64,000 bases of DNA from Aplectana chamaeleonis (Eukaryota > Nematoda > Chromadorea > Rhabditida > Cosmocercidae): assembly GCA_029168955.1 (NCBI GenBank), contig JAPDOI010000415.1, positions 186,001 through 250,000 of the forward strand. The letters run 5' to 3'. The position numbers were made by a program, and so were the translations under genes. This document shows positions 23,495-33,633 of this stretch, in pieces. Every line of letters starts with the position of its first letter. Within the stretch, counting starts at the first letter, position 1. The notes beneath the pieces were generated by a model. The model did not search any database and was not told the DNA's origin. It was given only the letters and a program-made list of their open reading frames with translations.

Positions 23495-24170
23495 GATGTC
23501 TCAGAGGATCGCGGGGTCGTAATGAAGAACTTCTAGGCTTTCACCTCGACGAGGATAGCGAGGGCAGCACGTGCTGCCTTTGTGCCACTTTAAGCAGCAC
23601 GTGCTGCCCTCGCCCTCCATTTGTCGCCTCAGCTGCTGCTCTTTTTTGTGGCAATCGTAGTGTGGTAACATTGCTCAAAGTGGTCCATTTGGATAGCCAC
23701 GAGCATATTTACAGTCAACATGGGGAGCTTTTCGTTTTGAGCATACACATACATATAGACATCTGATTAGTTATACGTCAATTCACCATTTCTCTTTTTT
23801 CCCCAAGCAAGGTGTACAAAATTTAGCCAGTCGCTTGATCTTCATCTGGGACGATCGTAGGCTCTCAAGAAGCACAACTAGCTCCCACTTCTTTTAGAAT
23901 AGCGAGAGCAGCACGAGGGGACGAGCTGCTGCTCGAGGAGCACGTGCTGCCCTCGTTTTCCAATCGTCGCCTCAGCTGTTGCTCTGTGTTGTGGCCAGCA
24001 CCGTGTGGTAACACCGCTCAAAGTGTTCCCTTAGGTAACTGCGACCATACTTATGATCAACATGGAGAGTTGTTTCCTTTTGAGACCATGAACGTGCCCG
24101 TTCCCCGGGAAGTTGTATAGAGTTAAGAGTGCCAATCGATCTCCAGCCATATCACACGGAATATCTCCAA
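23495..24170. repeat. Repeat with GCAGCACGTGCTGC palindromes, copy 2
   Basis: Same orientation and order as 13510-14365. It opens CAGAGGATCGCGGGGTCGTAAT and has AGCAGCACGTGCTGCCC twice, including a weaker third near 23939. It closes with CCAATCGATCTCCAGCC as copy 1 does, followed by AAGGCAGTGTCCACGATC, a TTAA-MITE type end. Confidence 0.7.
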
Positions 24171-24871
24171 GGCAGTGTCCACGATCGAAACAGTTCGGAT
24201 TTCCAACGCAAATCGAAAGAATCGGGGCTCACTACATCAATAATGCTGAAAAAACGGCTAAGAACGATCACAAAATTGCCCTATACGTCCCTAGGCTTGA
24301 ATGTCCGCTCACGCCACGCCCCCTTCCTCAACAGCTACCGATAAAAGTGTCTGACGAAAAAACCGACTATAAGAAGACAACCGATCATCAAATGGGGTAA
24401 GTTTTGTTGAGCGGAGTCGATTGTAACCTCCTGTGAGTACTTTGTTACCCCTAATAAATTATACTAATACGTATATAAAGTTCATATGTATAGGAATATA
24501 CATCAAGTATGGACAATTACATGATCGCCAACTATACAATTACATTAGACCCTATCTTCAGAAAATTCATGGTAGGTTAATCAAAAGAGGTAAGGTAAGA
24601 AAGAGAAGTTGACAAAGTTCGTTTCGCCCCTGGCCTCAGACGAACTTTATCAAACAGCTCTGCCGGGGCTCCTCAGTGAGGAACAGAACTGTCGATGAAA
24701 AAGAAGGATGAATACGAAAGCACGAGCCGAGCAGAGTGAAGTAGTGTTAGAAACGTTAGAAAGAGGTATTAGGGCAAGAAGCTATAGTATACTATCAATA
24801 TCAGAATGAAGTCCATATGATCACAGTCCTTATTTGACAGTATCGAACACCGACCTATCAACAGTGAAAAC

Positions 24872-26464
24872 TTAGCATGTTATGCTTTTTACCAATTGTG
24901 TTATACTTTTCTTATCATCTCTTAGGTTGAACTTATATGCTATCATTTTTTGTTTATATATGCATTTAATTATATTTACTTCTACGAATTCAGATGTATA
25001 TTTGTTTTCAATTAAAACTGTTTTCATTTCTTTGAGTTTTTCCGTGAAGGAATCTAAATTTGAACAGATATTAGCTAATCTCAAGGTCTCCGTGTAAATT
25101 GTGGATGCTTTGACTTTTATAGAGATGTCAGAATCAGCATGAGGAAATCTTTTAACTCTGAAATTAAAATCATCTGTCTTATTATACAATTTTGTATGTA
25201 TTCTATTATTAATTATTTTTATACTAATGGCTAAGTAACTGCTTTTATAGGGATTATTGTGCGTCTTTTTGAGCTCCGATACATTCTTGTATATTAGTGA
25301 AATTTGACTGTCCACAAATGTTTCATCTTTATTATGGATTATAAGCAAGTCATCCATATATCTAAAAGGTTTGAAAAGTACGTTATTTTCAATTTTCGCG
25401 CTAATAGAGTACCTATACTCCAACATGGAAACTGTTATATCAGCTAACAATGGGCTGAAATTACCACCCTGAGGAACTCCTTTCATCTGTTGAAGCACAA
25501 GTTCTCCGAAACGACAGTAACTGTTGCGTAAAAGATAGTCAACGTGATATATCAAGTCTGTGATGGTATAATATCTGTAACCGCCTTTATCTAGCTCAGA
25601 ATCTCGATAAAATACTCTGTATCCATTGGTAACTATCCATTTTTTATTAGCATTTTTGAAGCAAATTTTCAAAAATTCTTTCATGTTATACAGAATAAAA
25701 CTGTGCGGAAGGTTAGTGAACATATCCGTAAAATCAGCAGAATAAACTTGAACCCCATTGGTACTCAATCTACATAATTGAGCTGCTATGTTAATGTTGG
25801 AGATAGACCAATAGGTCTTGAGTCCTCCCTTCCTTTGGTAACTCACATTGGTATAATTAATAAAATGTGTCTTGAGAAACGAGAAAATTTTTTGTAGTTC
25901 TACTGCTAATGGTTTCATGCTGCTGTTTCTTGCTCCCGTAATGAATCTGAATTTTATGGGATCCTTATGTAATTTCGGTAAAGCGTAGATGATGGGTAGC
26001 TCACAATCAATGTCAAATTTTAGTCCTGCTTTAATATTGAAAAACTTATGCTTTAAAATAGTTGTTTGCCTGTTGGCATTTTGAATCAGCTTATATGTGT
26101 CACTATGGTTTTGTTCTCTTTCAAAATTACCGTCTATGATATTAATTCTAAGTTCTTTCATGAGAGTTATGGTGTAGTATTTCTCACAAATAATCCCATA
26201 ATTATTGCAAGCTTTATCTAAAGGGCAGAAAATGAAGTGTTTCTGGTATTCTTTTATACTCTTATAAGGTATCAGACTATTTGACTGCCTACTGAAGGAA
26301 GTCCCTTGTAGTATTGGTTTGAGTCTTTTTCTGTACTGTTTTTTGAAGTGCAACTGCAAGTTATTTATTTTAATAGCATCTAGCTTGTACTTATTTTTCT
26401 TATAGTTGATGAATTTCGCTGTGGCGTCGAAATAAGTTTGTGTTATTTCACTCCTGTTATTCAT
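24872..26464 (-). CDS. Naiad reverse transcriptase module
   Basis: A 530-codon open frame. Motifs in order: PKLHKDPIKFRFITGARNSS (about residues 161-180), the A motif YSADFTDMFTNLP (about 239-251), the B motif GVPQGGNFSPLLADI (about 328-342) and the C motif FRYMDDLLII (about 366-375). These are the RT catalytic aspartates, in the form closest to Penelope and telomerase RTs. The C-terminal thumb region is basic and Asn/Lys-rich. The frame appears full length with catalytic residues intact. The first ATG is internal to the ancestral protein, because homologous sequence continues upstream in the broken linker. Confidence 0.9.
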   Translation of the reverse strand: MNNRSEITQTYFDATAKFINYKKNKYKLDAIKINNLQLHFKKQYRKRLKPILQGTSFSRQSNSLIPYKSIKEYQKHFIFCPLDKACNNYGIICEKYYTITLMKELRINIIDGNFEREQNHSDTYKLIQNANRQTTILKHKFFNIKAGLKFDIDCELPIIYALPKLHKDPIKFRFITGARNSSMKPLAVELQKIFSFLKTHFINYTNVSYQRKGGLKTYWSISNINIAAQLCRLSTNGVQVYSADFTDMFTNLPHSFILYNMKEFLKICFKNANKKWIVTNGYRVFYRDSELDKGGYRYYTITDLIYHVDYLLRNSYCRFGELVLQQMKGVPQGGNFSPLLADITVSMLEYRYSISAKIENNVLFKPFRYMDDLLIIHNKDETFVDSQISLIYKNVSELKKTHNNPYKSSYLAISIKIINNRIHTKLYNKTDDFNFRVKRFPHADSDISIKVKASTIYTETLRLANICSNLDSFTEKLKEMKTVLIENKYTSEFVEVNIIKCIYKQKMIAYKFNLRDDKKSITQLVKSITC

Positions 26465-26722
26465 CTTTTCTATTCTGTATTTAGTTCCTTTATTCAGAAT
26501 TTCTTTGAGAATGGGATTTTTATTATATCAATATTCCCTGTTATGATGTGTTGATGATGGGGATCAATATAATCTTTATATTCATCCCGACCATATTCAC
26601 AAATGCACCCATCTGGTAGTATTTCTTGGATGCTACTTGTATCCAAAGCTTTCAACATTTATTATAGTTGAAAACAATGCTAGATACAGGATTATCATAA
26701 ATATGAACCACTCTTACTTTTT
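26465..26722 (-). pseudogene. Naiad linker with CxC motif, frame-broken
   Basis: After the nuclease stop the protein-like sequence continues in other frames: VRVVHIYDNP, then a shift near 26665, DGCICEYGRDEY (the CxC motif) with HHQHIITGNIDII, another shift in an A-run near 26515, then NKGTKYRIEKM joining the RT frame. A stop and two small indels within about 260 bp separate the two enzymes. The parts are all recognisable, so the breaks are recent or, less likely, programmed. Confidence 0.75.
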
Positions 26723-27766
26723 TCAACGTTCTATTTCAGTGTTAGGAACAAGGTAAGGCAAATCTATGCTGTTGAAAATTCTATTGAAATTAATCCGATC
26801 AGAAACGTTATTGAAATAATTCATTTTCAAGTAGTAGTAATCTTCTTGTTCATTTTTACGTCTTTCGTTACATTCCAAGTGATAGTGGAAATGAGTAAGA
26901 AGGCACAGAATCAGAAACTTAGTTTTGTTGGTGATACTAGATAGGGAAGAATCCGACTGTGATAGTTCTATAAGCCTTATTATATTTCTTTTATTCATGT
27001 GTTTTATCAAACTATATATTTTCATAGCATTCAATCCATCTTTTCCTTCTTTCTCTATGTAATCGATAACATTTTGAACATCCAAAGAATTTAATCTATT
27101 TATCTTTTTTCTTCTACCTCTATTATTCCGTTCCTTGGTAATTTTGAGTGCAAAGAATGGATGTTTGACTTTATGCATAAGTGGATTACTGATATCTGAG
27201 ATATTTCCATATCCTTTAATATTATCATTAAGTCCAAAAGGGTATGGTGTCATGAGAAGTTTTATCCAAAACTCTTCCTTCTCCAGTAAAATGTTTCTAT
27301 CCGTATTTTCTGGACAAGAGTCCAAAATGTGTACAATTATGTTGGATTTACATTTATGATAATGTGTGTATAATGGAGTAAATATTTTATGGTTGTTAAT
27401 ATTGCGTAGATGTTCCATTACTCTCTCTTTCAAATTCCTAGTTGTCATTCCAACATTTTGTAAATTACAACTAGAGCATTGTAAGAAATATATAACACCT
27501 CTAGACCTACAGTTAGCGCCATTAGTCTTGAATGTATTAATGCAAAATTTTGTGACGGTGGAATGAATATAGTTATCAAAGTTTGTAAGTCTACAAACAG
27601 TGCATTTAGCCGAACATTTTTCTCCTTTTTGATCATTAACAAGATCTTTTATGGTATATTTGCTAGCTCTATTCTTATACTTGGTGAAGGAAGACAGGGA
27701 GAAGTAGTTTTTTGCTTGATTTGGAACCTGAGTTTTTGACCAAAATCTAAGTAAGTGGGCGGCCAA
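26723..27766 (-). CDS. Naiad GIY-YIG endonuclease module (N-terminal)
   Basis: A frame of about 347 codons ending at TGA. The cysteine-rich segment CSAKCTVC (residues about 51-58) precedes GVIYFLQCSSCNLQNVGMTT (about 89-108), which fits the GIY...YIG core with the VIY and NVG variants. LKERVMEHLRNI follows, and near residue 170 comes EEFWIKLLMTPYPFGLNDNIKGYGN, a block typical of these elements. The cysteine/histidine spacing fits the CCHH-type finger seen in Penelope nucleases. The role would be to nick target DNA for primed reverse transcription. The frame has no ATG at the first shown codon (TTG); it is open a further nine codons or so upstream to a TGA, so the true start lies in disrupted sequence. 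Confidence 0.85.
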   Translation of the reverse strand: MAAHLLRFWSKTQVPNQAKNYFSLSSFTKYKNRASKYTIKDLVNDQKGEKCSAKCTVCRLTNFDNYIHSTVTKFCINTFKTNGANCRSRGVIYFLQCSSCNLQNVGMTTRNLKERVMEHLRNINNHKIFTPLYTHYHKCKSNIIVHILDSCPENTDRNILLEKEEFWIKLLMTPYPFGLNDNIKGYGNISDISNPLMHKVKHPFFALKITKERNNRGRRKKINRLNSLDVQNVIDYIEKEGKDGLNAMKIYSLIKHMNKRNIIRLIELSQSDSSLSSITNKTKFLILCLLTHFHYHLECNERRKNEQEDYYYLKMNYFNNVSDRINFNRIFNSIDLPYLVPNTEIER

Positions 27767-27966
27767 ACCCCTTACAGAGAGGAATCTCCCTCACGGGTTT
27801 GCCAGGGCTGCTGGCGGGGTAGTCAATCCCCAAGGTTTTGACTTAGTACTGGGTGGCGCGAAAAACTGATCCCTCTTGGCATTTTCCGCTTATAACCCCA
27901 TCAGTACCAGTCCCTATTTTTATTCAGAGGTATGGCCCTCCATAAATAGCCCGGGTTTTCAGTAGT

Positions 27967-28469
27967 TTACGGATCAGTACCGGTGGAAAGGAGAGGTCAT
28001 GGCGTGAGCGGAACACTCAGGTTCAAGGCCGCACAGGTCTTTTTGTGCTCGTTCGTAGCCGCTTTTTCCGACATTGCTGGCGCTTTCAAATTTCCGGATC
28101 AGTGAGTGCATCTAAATGATTTTTGCACACCTTCCCGGGTGTACACTTTTTCGACAATCCTGTTATCAGGTCGATTGTACCCATATCAGTTGCTCGCTAA
28201 AAACAATGGAGAGAGTTAAAGTCTAACAATCCCTACTCATGAGTCTGCAGCAAAATTTTGTCAATTTTATGCCAGTTTGTCTTCGAGTTGACGATCAGGA
28301 ACCGCCCGTCGCCGTCGACCAAGACTTGCTGCCATCCAATCGCGAAGCGGCCGCGACCTGTCTTTAGTAACTGCCAACTTCTTGAAGTCATTTCTCAAGA
28401 CTTTCATTTCATCTCCAACTAGTCGCCCTTCTATGACTCAATCTTCGGATAAACGCGCGGTGGCGGCCA
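27967..28469. other. Intergenic, nothing supported
   Basis: GC-richer sequence upstream of the Naiad element. No exon or terminus recognised. Confidence 0.35.
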
Positions 28470-28847
28470 GTGAGAGCTCACTTTTATCAGCGCGCAACCT
28501 CTCAAACGTGGTACTTTTATGCAAGATACACATTTTCGTTGCATCGAGTCCTCAAAAAAAAAACTCCTGGTATTTCAGTGATCATCAAATCAAACATTGT
28601 TTCACTCTGAAGCAAACGTTAACTTAAAATGGCACACTCGGGAAAAGTAGTTAGTTGCGAGCATTTTGAACGATTCAGCTCGGCTAAAAAACTGATGAAT
28701 TGTTCTGGAAAAAGGGATGAGTAGTCATTCTCATGGTATGGTAGTTGTGTCAAACCGGTCGAAAATTCGTGAGGCGTTCGGTTCTTCTGAACTCAAACTG
28801 CACTCGAATTTTCAATAGAAAAACCAGTTGTTTTGGTTTTGGACGGA

Positions 28848-28966
28848 GAGTGGTATTTTTCAAATGCCAAGCGGCGATGGTTTGCCAAAAATAATGCGAA
28901 ACGGAGAATACTTTCTCTTCGCATAATTTTTGGCAAACCATCGCTGCTCAGCATTTGAAAAGCACA
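28848..28966. repeat. Imperfect hairpin inside the repeat
   Basis: TTTCAAATGCCAAGCGGCGATGG at about 28858 and CCATCGCTGCTCAGCATTTGAAAAG at about 28939 form an imperfect inverted repeat, together with GTTTGCCAAAAATAATGCG / CGCATAATTTTTGGCAAAC between them. Confidence 0.65.
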
Positions 28967-29221
28967 ATTTTCACAGAATTTAAAGCCGACAGTTCTCAAA
29001 ACAACTTCCCAATGGAATCAATAATTTGAACCTTTCCGAAAAATGTTCACGACAATAATTTAGAAATTAAAATTGTTAAAGAAATTCGAAAATCGTTGTT
29101 TTTACTTGGAAGCGAAGAAATCACCATTCACAGGGAGATCAATAAACGATGAATACTCTGATATTTGAATTCCGTTTAACCCTGGACATTTCTCTAAACA
29201 GTGCGGATTTCAGCGATTTAA

Positions 29222-29708
29222 AGGCAGTGTTCTCGATAAAAATTGATTTTCTGTTTTTTCCGCCCATCTTAAAAACGGTCCCATGCTGATTCCAATGATG
29301 TCTCTGGAATCGTACAAGACCTTCTGTGAACGGAGTTATGGTTTCCCAAGAACTGAGCTGGGGAAGCATGGTGGACTAGTTTCCCGAGGCTTGTAACTTA
29401 CGCATTTAGCAGCCGATGTATGCGAGCTGACCTGAGTAAAGAGAGAAGTTGAGAATGAAAGGAAGAACGGGGCTATTGATCGGAAACCATCGCTCATCTG
29501 ACGATCTCGAGATTTTATTGGTACAAGTCGCAGGGCGGGCATTGCGATTCTGGGGTTCGCCTTGCCCTCAGAGCGGCAGCTTCGGGCTTATTTGGGGCTC
29601 TTCCTGCCTCGTGTTCATGCGTTCTTTCGACGTAAGCGTTACAGTGTGCCAATCCACTACCCATTCCTAGTGTAAACTGAAACATATTTTCTATCGTGAA
29701 CGCAGTCC
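29222..29708. mobile_element. TTAA-flanked MITE with an empty site in the paralogue
   Basis: 487 bp beginning AGGCAGTGTTCTCGAT and ending ATCGTGAACGCAGTCC, flanked by TTAA on both sides (29218-29221, 29709-29712). The paralogous repeat at about 17062 reads GTGAATTAAGAAAATTTT, one TTAA and no insert. TTAA target duplication is the hallmark of piggyBac-type integration; the termini are not the classic CCCTAG form, so family membership is an inference. Confidence 0.85.
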
Positions 29709-29885
29709 TTAAGAGTATTTTGAGGAAAACTTTATTCTTGGAATATGTGGATATAACTCTTTCTATAAAGTAAGTCTTAATTCTACAAGTGGGAACTCAG
29801 AGAAAATTTTGTCATGGAGTTCCCAAAACTAATCTCAGATTAAACAGTTTCACATGTAAAGCTGGTTTAGCATTCGCCTCCTTAA

Positions 29886-30371
29886 AGGCAGTGTTCACGA
29901 TAAGAATCGTTTGTCTGCTTTTCCGCCTATCTTGAATGCGGTCTCATGCTGATTCCAATGATGTTTTTGGAATCGTACAAGACCTTCTAGGAACGGTGTT
30001 ATGTTCCCTCCAAAATTGAGCTAGGGAAGCATGGTGGACGAGTTGTCCGAGGCTTGGAACTTCCGTCTTTTGCAGTCGATGTATGCGAGCTGACCTGAGT
30101 AAAGAGAGAAGTTGAGAATGAAGGGAAGAACGGGGCTATTGATTGGAAACCATAGCTCATCTCACAATCTCGAGCATTCATTTGTTCACGTCGGTCGGCG
30201 TGGAAAGTGCATCTGGGTTGTGACGAGCTGACGGGTGTCCAACTTTGGGGCCGTAGGGAACCGTTCCGAGCTCATTTTCTTAGATTTTTCAACGCTAGGG
30301 TTCCGCTAGGCCTCGCAGCTGCCGATCTCAACAAAAAAAAATCAGACATGGTTTTCATCGTGGACACTGCC
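29886..30371. mobile_element. TTAA-flanked MITE, best-preserved copy
   Basis: 486 bp from AGGCAGTGTTCACGAT to ATCGTGGACACTGCC, with TTAA at 29882-29885 and 30372-30375. The interior is about 80-90% like 29222-29708 by eye over the first 300 bp, and matches 18258-18733 in reverse complement along its whole length. Confidence 0.85.
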
Positions 30372-30924
30372 TTAAAATAAAATTTGGAGAATGTACTCCG
30401 TTCTTTTCCTTCTTTCAAACGCAAAGCTGCGTGGTAAGTATTCAATCTGCTGTATCATATTCTACGCCAGTTTTTTCACGTCTACCTCATGTAGTGTATT
30501 GAATGAATAAATAAATAACTCGTCTTTCAAAACGAGAGAAACAGATTATCATGCCTATTTCACATCTCTACAGTCACGAAACCGAGTGAAAATCAATCTT
30601 TGTTCAAGGTATAGATACATTCTGTGTCAAGACATGTTTTTGGAGACACTCACATTCACTACTGACATAGGCCTGTTTTGAACGGCTATCGCAAACTCGC
30701 GCCTGATACGAGGCGGCCTGGGGTGGGTATCAGACAGCCCGTAGTGCCACATCATTTACTCCAGCTGTGGCGAAGGTCAATGGATATTATCAAGGATGAA
30801 ACACTCGTTTAAGTTATCAATGTACCTCGCTGAGGTCCTAATTTCTTAACAGGACGACGCCGCACTGCTGCTGAGCTCGACACATCCCCTGCCAGAGAAG
30901 GGTTATGAGAAAGAAAGGAAAGAT

Positions 30925-31115
30925 CAAAAACGAGGAGCAACAATTGGGGCCATGATGAGGAGCAACGATTGGGGAAAGAAAAGCGGCAAATGAGGCCACA
31001 ATGAGGAGCAGCAGTTGGGGCCACAAGCATCAGCAGCAGTTGGGGAGGCGACTGGAGCAGTTGGGGCGACTGTAGCACTATGGTGAGCAGCAGTTGGGGC
31101 AGTGAGCGGAGCAAG
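30925..31115. repeat. GAGCAGCAGTTGGGG array, second copy
   Basis: Counterpart of 17550-17745, more diverged (GAGCAACAATTGGGG, GAGCAACGATTGGGG at its start). Confidence 0.7.
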
Positions 31116-32606
31116 AGGACACAACGTGCTGCCCTGGGCAGCCGTTTGGGGAACGAAAGGGGTTCACACCTCGACGAGTAACTGCGTTAGTAATCCCCTC
31201 GTGCTGCCTTACTAGGCCACGAGTATCTGAGGTGGAGGGGGCTCGTCCACCATCGAAAATTGGAAACTTGGAGTTGACAATTTGACCAAGAAAAGGGATT
31301 TTTTCGCAATTTTTATATAAAGGTGCTGCTGCTCTGCATCCAGAAAAGGGTTACAAAAAGATAAGTAGATAAGTATATTTTATCGCGACCACTGTCTTTA
31401 AAGGCACCGTCCAACCTCAGAATCGTGTTTCTGTTTTTTCTGCCAATCTTGAAAACGGTCTCACGCTGATTACAATGATGTCTCTGGAATCGTACAAGAC
31501 CCCGTAGGAACATAGTTATGGTTCCTTAAAATTTGAGCTCCGGTAGCGGGGTGGGCGAGTTGTTCGAGGCTTGTAACTTCCGTCATTCGCAGCCGAAGTA
31601 TAGAACCACTCTGAATAAGAGAAGAGACCGAGAGTGAAGGGAAGACCGAGGCTACTGATCGGAAGCCATCGCTAATTTTGCCACTGTTGAGCTCAAAAGA
31701 TCGTAAAAGGGGCGTGCCAAAGCGGCTTCCGGACGTGGGCGCCCCGTTTTGTCTTTCTCCTATATCTCGCTTCTTTAGAGGATTGGCACCAGGGCTGTGC
31801 GTTATAACGTTAACGTCTTAACGCATTAACGGGTTAACGCGGTTTATTTCGAAAAATTAACGATTAACGGTTAACGAAAAAGTCCCAAAATCGCATTAAT
31901 TGAGTTCGTTAATTGCAGTGGAATTATGGCTCTGATTGACCTGCTTCAATGGCAGACTTAATAATTGGGGCCGTGCACGTCGCGTCGGCTTGCTGCGCGG
32001 CCTAATTTTGCTTGCTGTGAAATATATCGCTGACCTCAATGTTTCCCATTCCACTGTTTATCTACTTCAGTTATTCCTTCTCAATATCAAAGAGTTCAAA
32101 TTCGTCTTCCAAAAAGAAAATGTGAGGTCTGATCCACCTCTCTACGGTTGGGTAAGCAATGGAATGAGGGTTGGGAACGGAGATTGAAGGCCACCCACTT
32201 TCTAACAAGCGGCACATGCTCTGTATGGAGTGCACCACCCGGCGCACACTCCACATGAAGCGCTACTCAGTTTCTACCACGCGTCGCACGCTCTACAATA
32301 CCCACCTTCGAACTTCGCAAAAAGCGCGTTTTTCGCGCCCCTTCGGAGTAACTCTGTGAAAATTGGGGTTTCACTAGAATTGTCCCATCAATATTCTACA
32401 AGGCACTTTATTTTTTTTTGAGCAACATGCGTATGAATAAGGTATAGTTTAAGAAATCAATGAAATTCTGACATCGTGTAGAAGATCGTGATGAGATGAT
32501 TCTAGCAATATCTTTCTCACCCCGGAAAACCTAAATTTGACAGAGGTATTCCAAAGGGGCGAAAAAAGCGCGAAAACGCAATTTTATCGCTCATTCGCAA
32601 AGTTCG

Positions 32607-32816
32607 AGGGCCCATTTTCCACAAAGTCCTGACCGCGTCATTTGAAGCCCCACACACTTTCCACGACGTCATCATGACGTCATATGGAGCCCCAACCACT
32701 TTTCACAACGTCCTGACGACGTCATCTGGAGCCTTACCTACTTCCCACGAGCCTGTGTCTACGGCTTCTGGAGCCCTACGTCCTTTCCACGACGTCCTGC
32801 AGGCGTCATTAGAACG
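32607..32816 (-). repeat. Five degenerate 42-bp units of the TGACGTCA satellite
   Basis: Reverse-complement units of about 42 bp each start AGCCC or AGCCT, pass through CACTTTTCACAACGTCCTGA or variants, and end in GACGTCATCTGG-like sequence. Unit two keeps the complete core twice (CATGACGTCATATGG and GACGTCATCATG). The order of words (core, GGACGTCGTG, AAAAGTG, GGGCT) matches the array at 51855-62117. Divergence between units is far greater here than in the array. Confidence 0.8.
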
Positions 32817-32835
32817 TCTTTTTTTTTTTTTTTTG

Positions 32836-33269
32836 GGGGGGGGGAAGGGTTCTCTTCTTCTTCTTCTTTGCAGCCACAGAGAGGGGTTCTGTCCTAGGTT
32901 CAGAAACTCGGCCACTAACACTGGGTTCGTCCACAGATCCATTGTCGTTAGTGTAGTCGGTCTCTTCGGGCAATCGAACAGGTGCGCAGTAGTATGCTCT
33001 TGACTACCGCAATCAGGACACTCGTCAGCTTTACTGTTGTCAATCCTATGCCAATATGACAGAAGCATGGGGGAGTGTCCACAGCGTAACGATGCAAGGG
33101 TGCGCCTGGCACGCCTGCCAAGTTCCATCTCTGTCTCGCTGACCTTCTTAGGTGCGACTCCCAGGATGAAGTTTATGGCAACTCTGCTCAAGTGTTCCTT
33201 CACAAATCGGGTTTGCTCCGCGCGTAAGAGACGGAGGCGTTCTTGTTGTGCTTCGGTCCATCTCTGCAC
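32836..33269 (-). pseudogene. LINE C-terminal domain with CxxC-H-C finger
   Basis: Contains LASLRCGHSPMLLSYWHRID, then ECPDCGSQEHTTAHLFDCPKRPT, then DLWTNPVLVAEFLNL. A CxxC(7)H(4)C motif after RT is common in I/R1/Ingi-type LINEs. The frame runs into the poly(A) tail, where lysines appear. Confidence 0.75.
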
Positions 33270-33633
33270 ATCTACTTTCGACGGAGCATCAGCGAAGGGC
33301 TTTCTGATACATCTATCTCTCTCAACGGGTGTAGTACTCTTCGCGATGGATAATTTGGCTGCTTCACGATGTTAATGTACATTTGTTGCGCCTGGAGTTG
33401 GCAGTGGTCTCTAACTAGCAATATGCGAGCTTCGGCGTGTAAGTGCTCAATTGGAGGGCTTTTAGAACAGCCTGTTGCAATTCGCAGAGCACAATTTTAG
33501 ACGCGCTGCAGCTTGGACTAAGAGGTGTCCGACGAACCCGCCTTGGAGTATGCTGCCAGACTGGCGCAGCATAATCCAAGGCGGGTTGCACAATAGCCTT
33601 ATACGTGGTCAGGATCGTTTCTTTATTGCATCC

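Larger units (their letters stand above)
24420..27960 (-). mobile_element. Naiad-type Penelope-like element (GIY-YIG before RT)
   Basis: On the minus strand a GIY-YIG nuclease frame (27766-26723) precedes a linker with a CxC motif and then a reverse transcriptase frame (26464-24872). Canonical Penelope elements carry GIY-YIG after RT. The reversed order with a CxC linker is the published diagnosis of the Naiad/Chlamys clade. The two main frames are open, but the linker is split by at least three frame changes, so this copy is probably dead although young-looking. Outer boundaries are approximate: the 5' side merges with GC-rich sequence to about 27960 and the 3' side with about 450 bp of non-coding sequence. 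Confidence 0.85.
28470..31230. repeat. Second copy of the 16.1-17.8 kb repeat, interrupted
   Basis: Colinear with 16140-17840 in the same orientation but about 1 kb longer, because two TTAA MITEs (29222-29708 and 29886-30371) and other extra sequence sit inside it. The flanking words rejoin the other copy on each side, for example CTCTGATATTTG...CAGTGCGGATTTCAG before and TTGGAATATGTGGATATAAC after the first insert. Confidence 0.75.

Noticed and set aside
27800..27960. Hammerhead ribozyme upstream of the Naiad (CTGATG ... GAAA on the minus strand)
   Set aside because: The conserved CUGANGA core is not complete and no helix II closes properly; Naiads are reported to lack canonical hammerheads.
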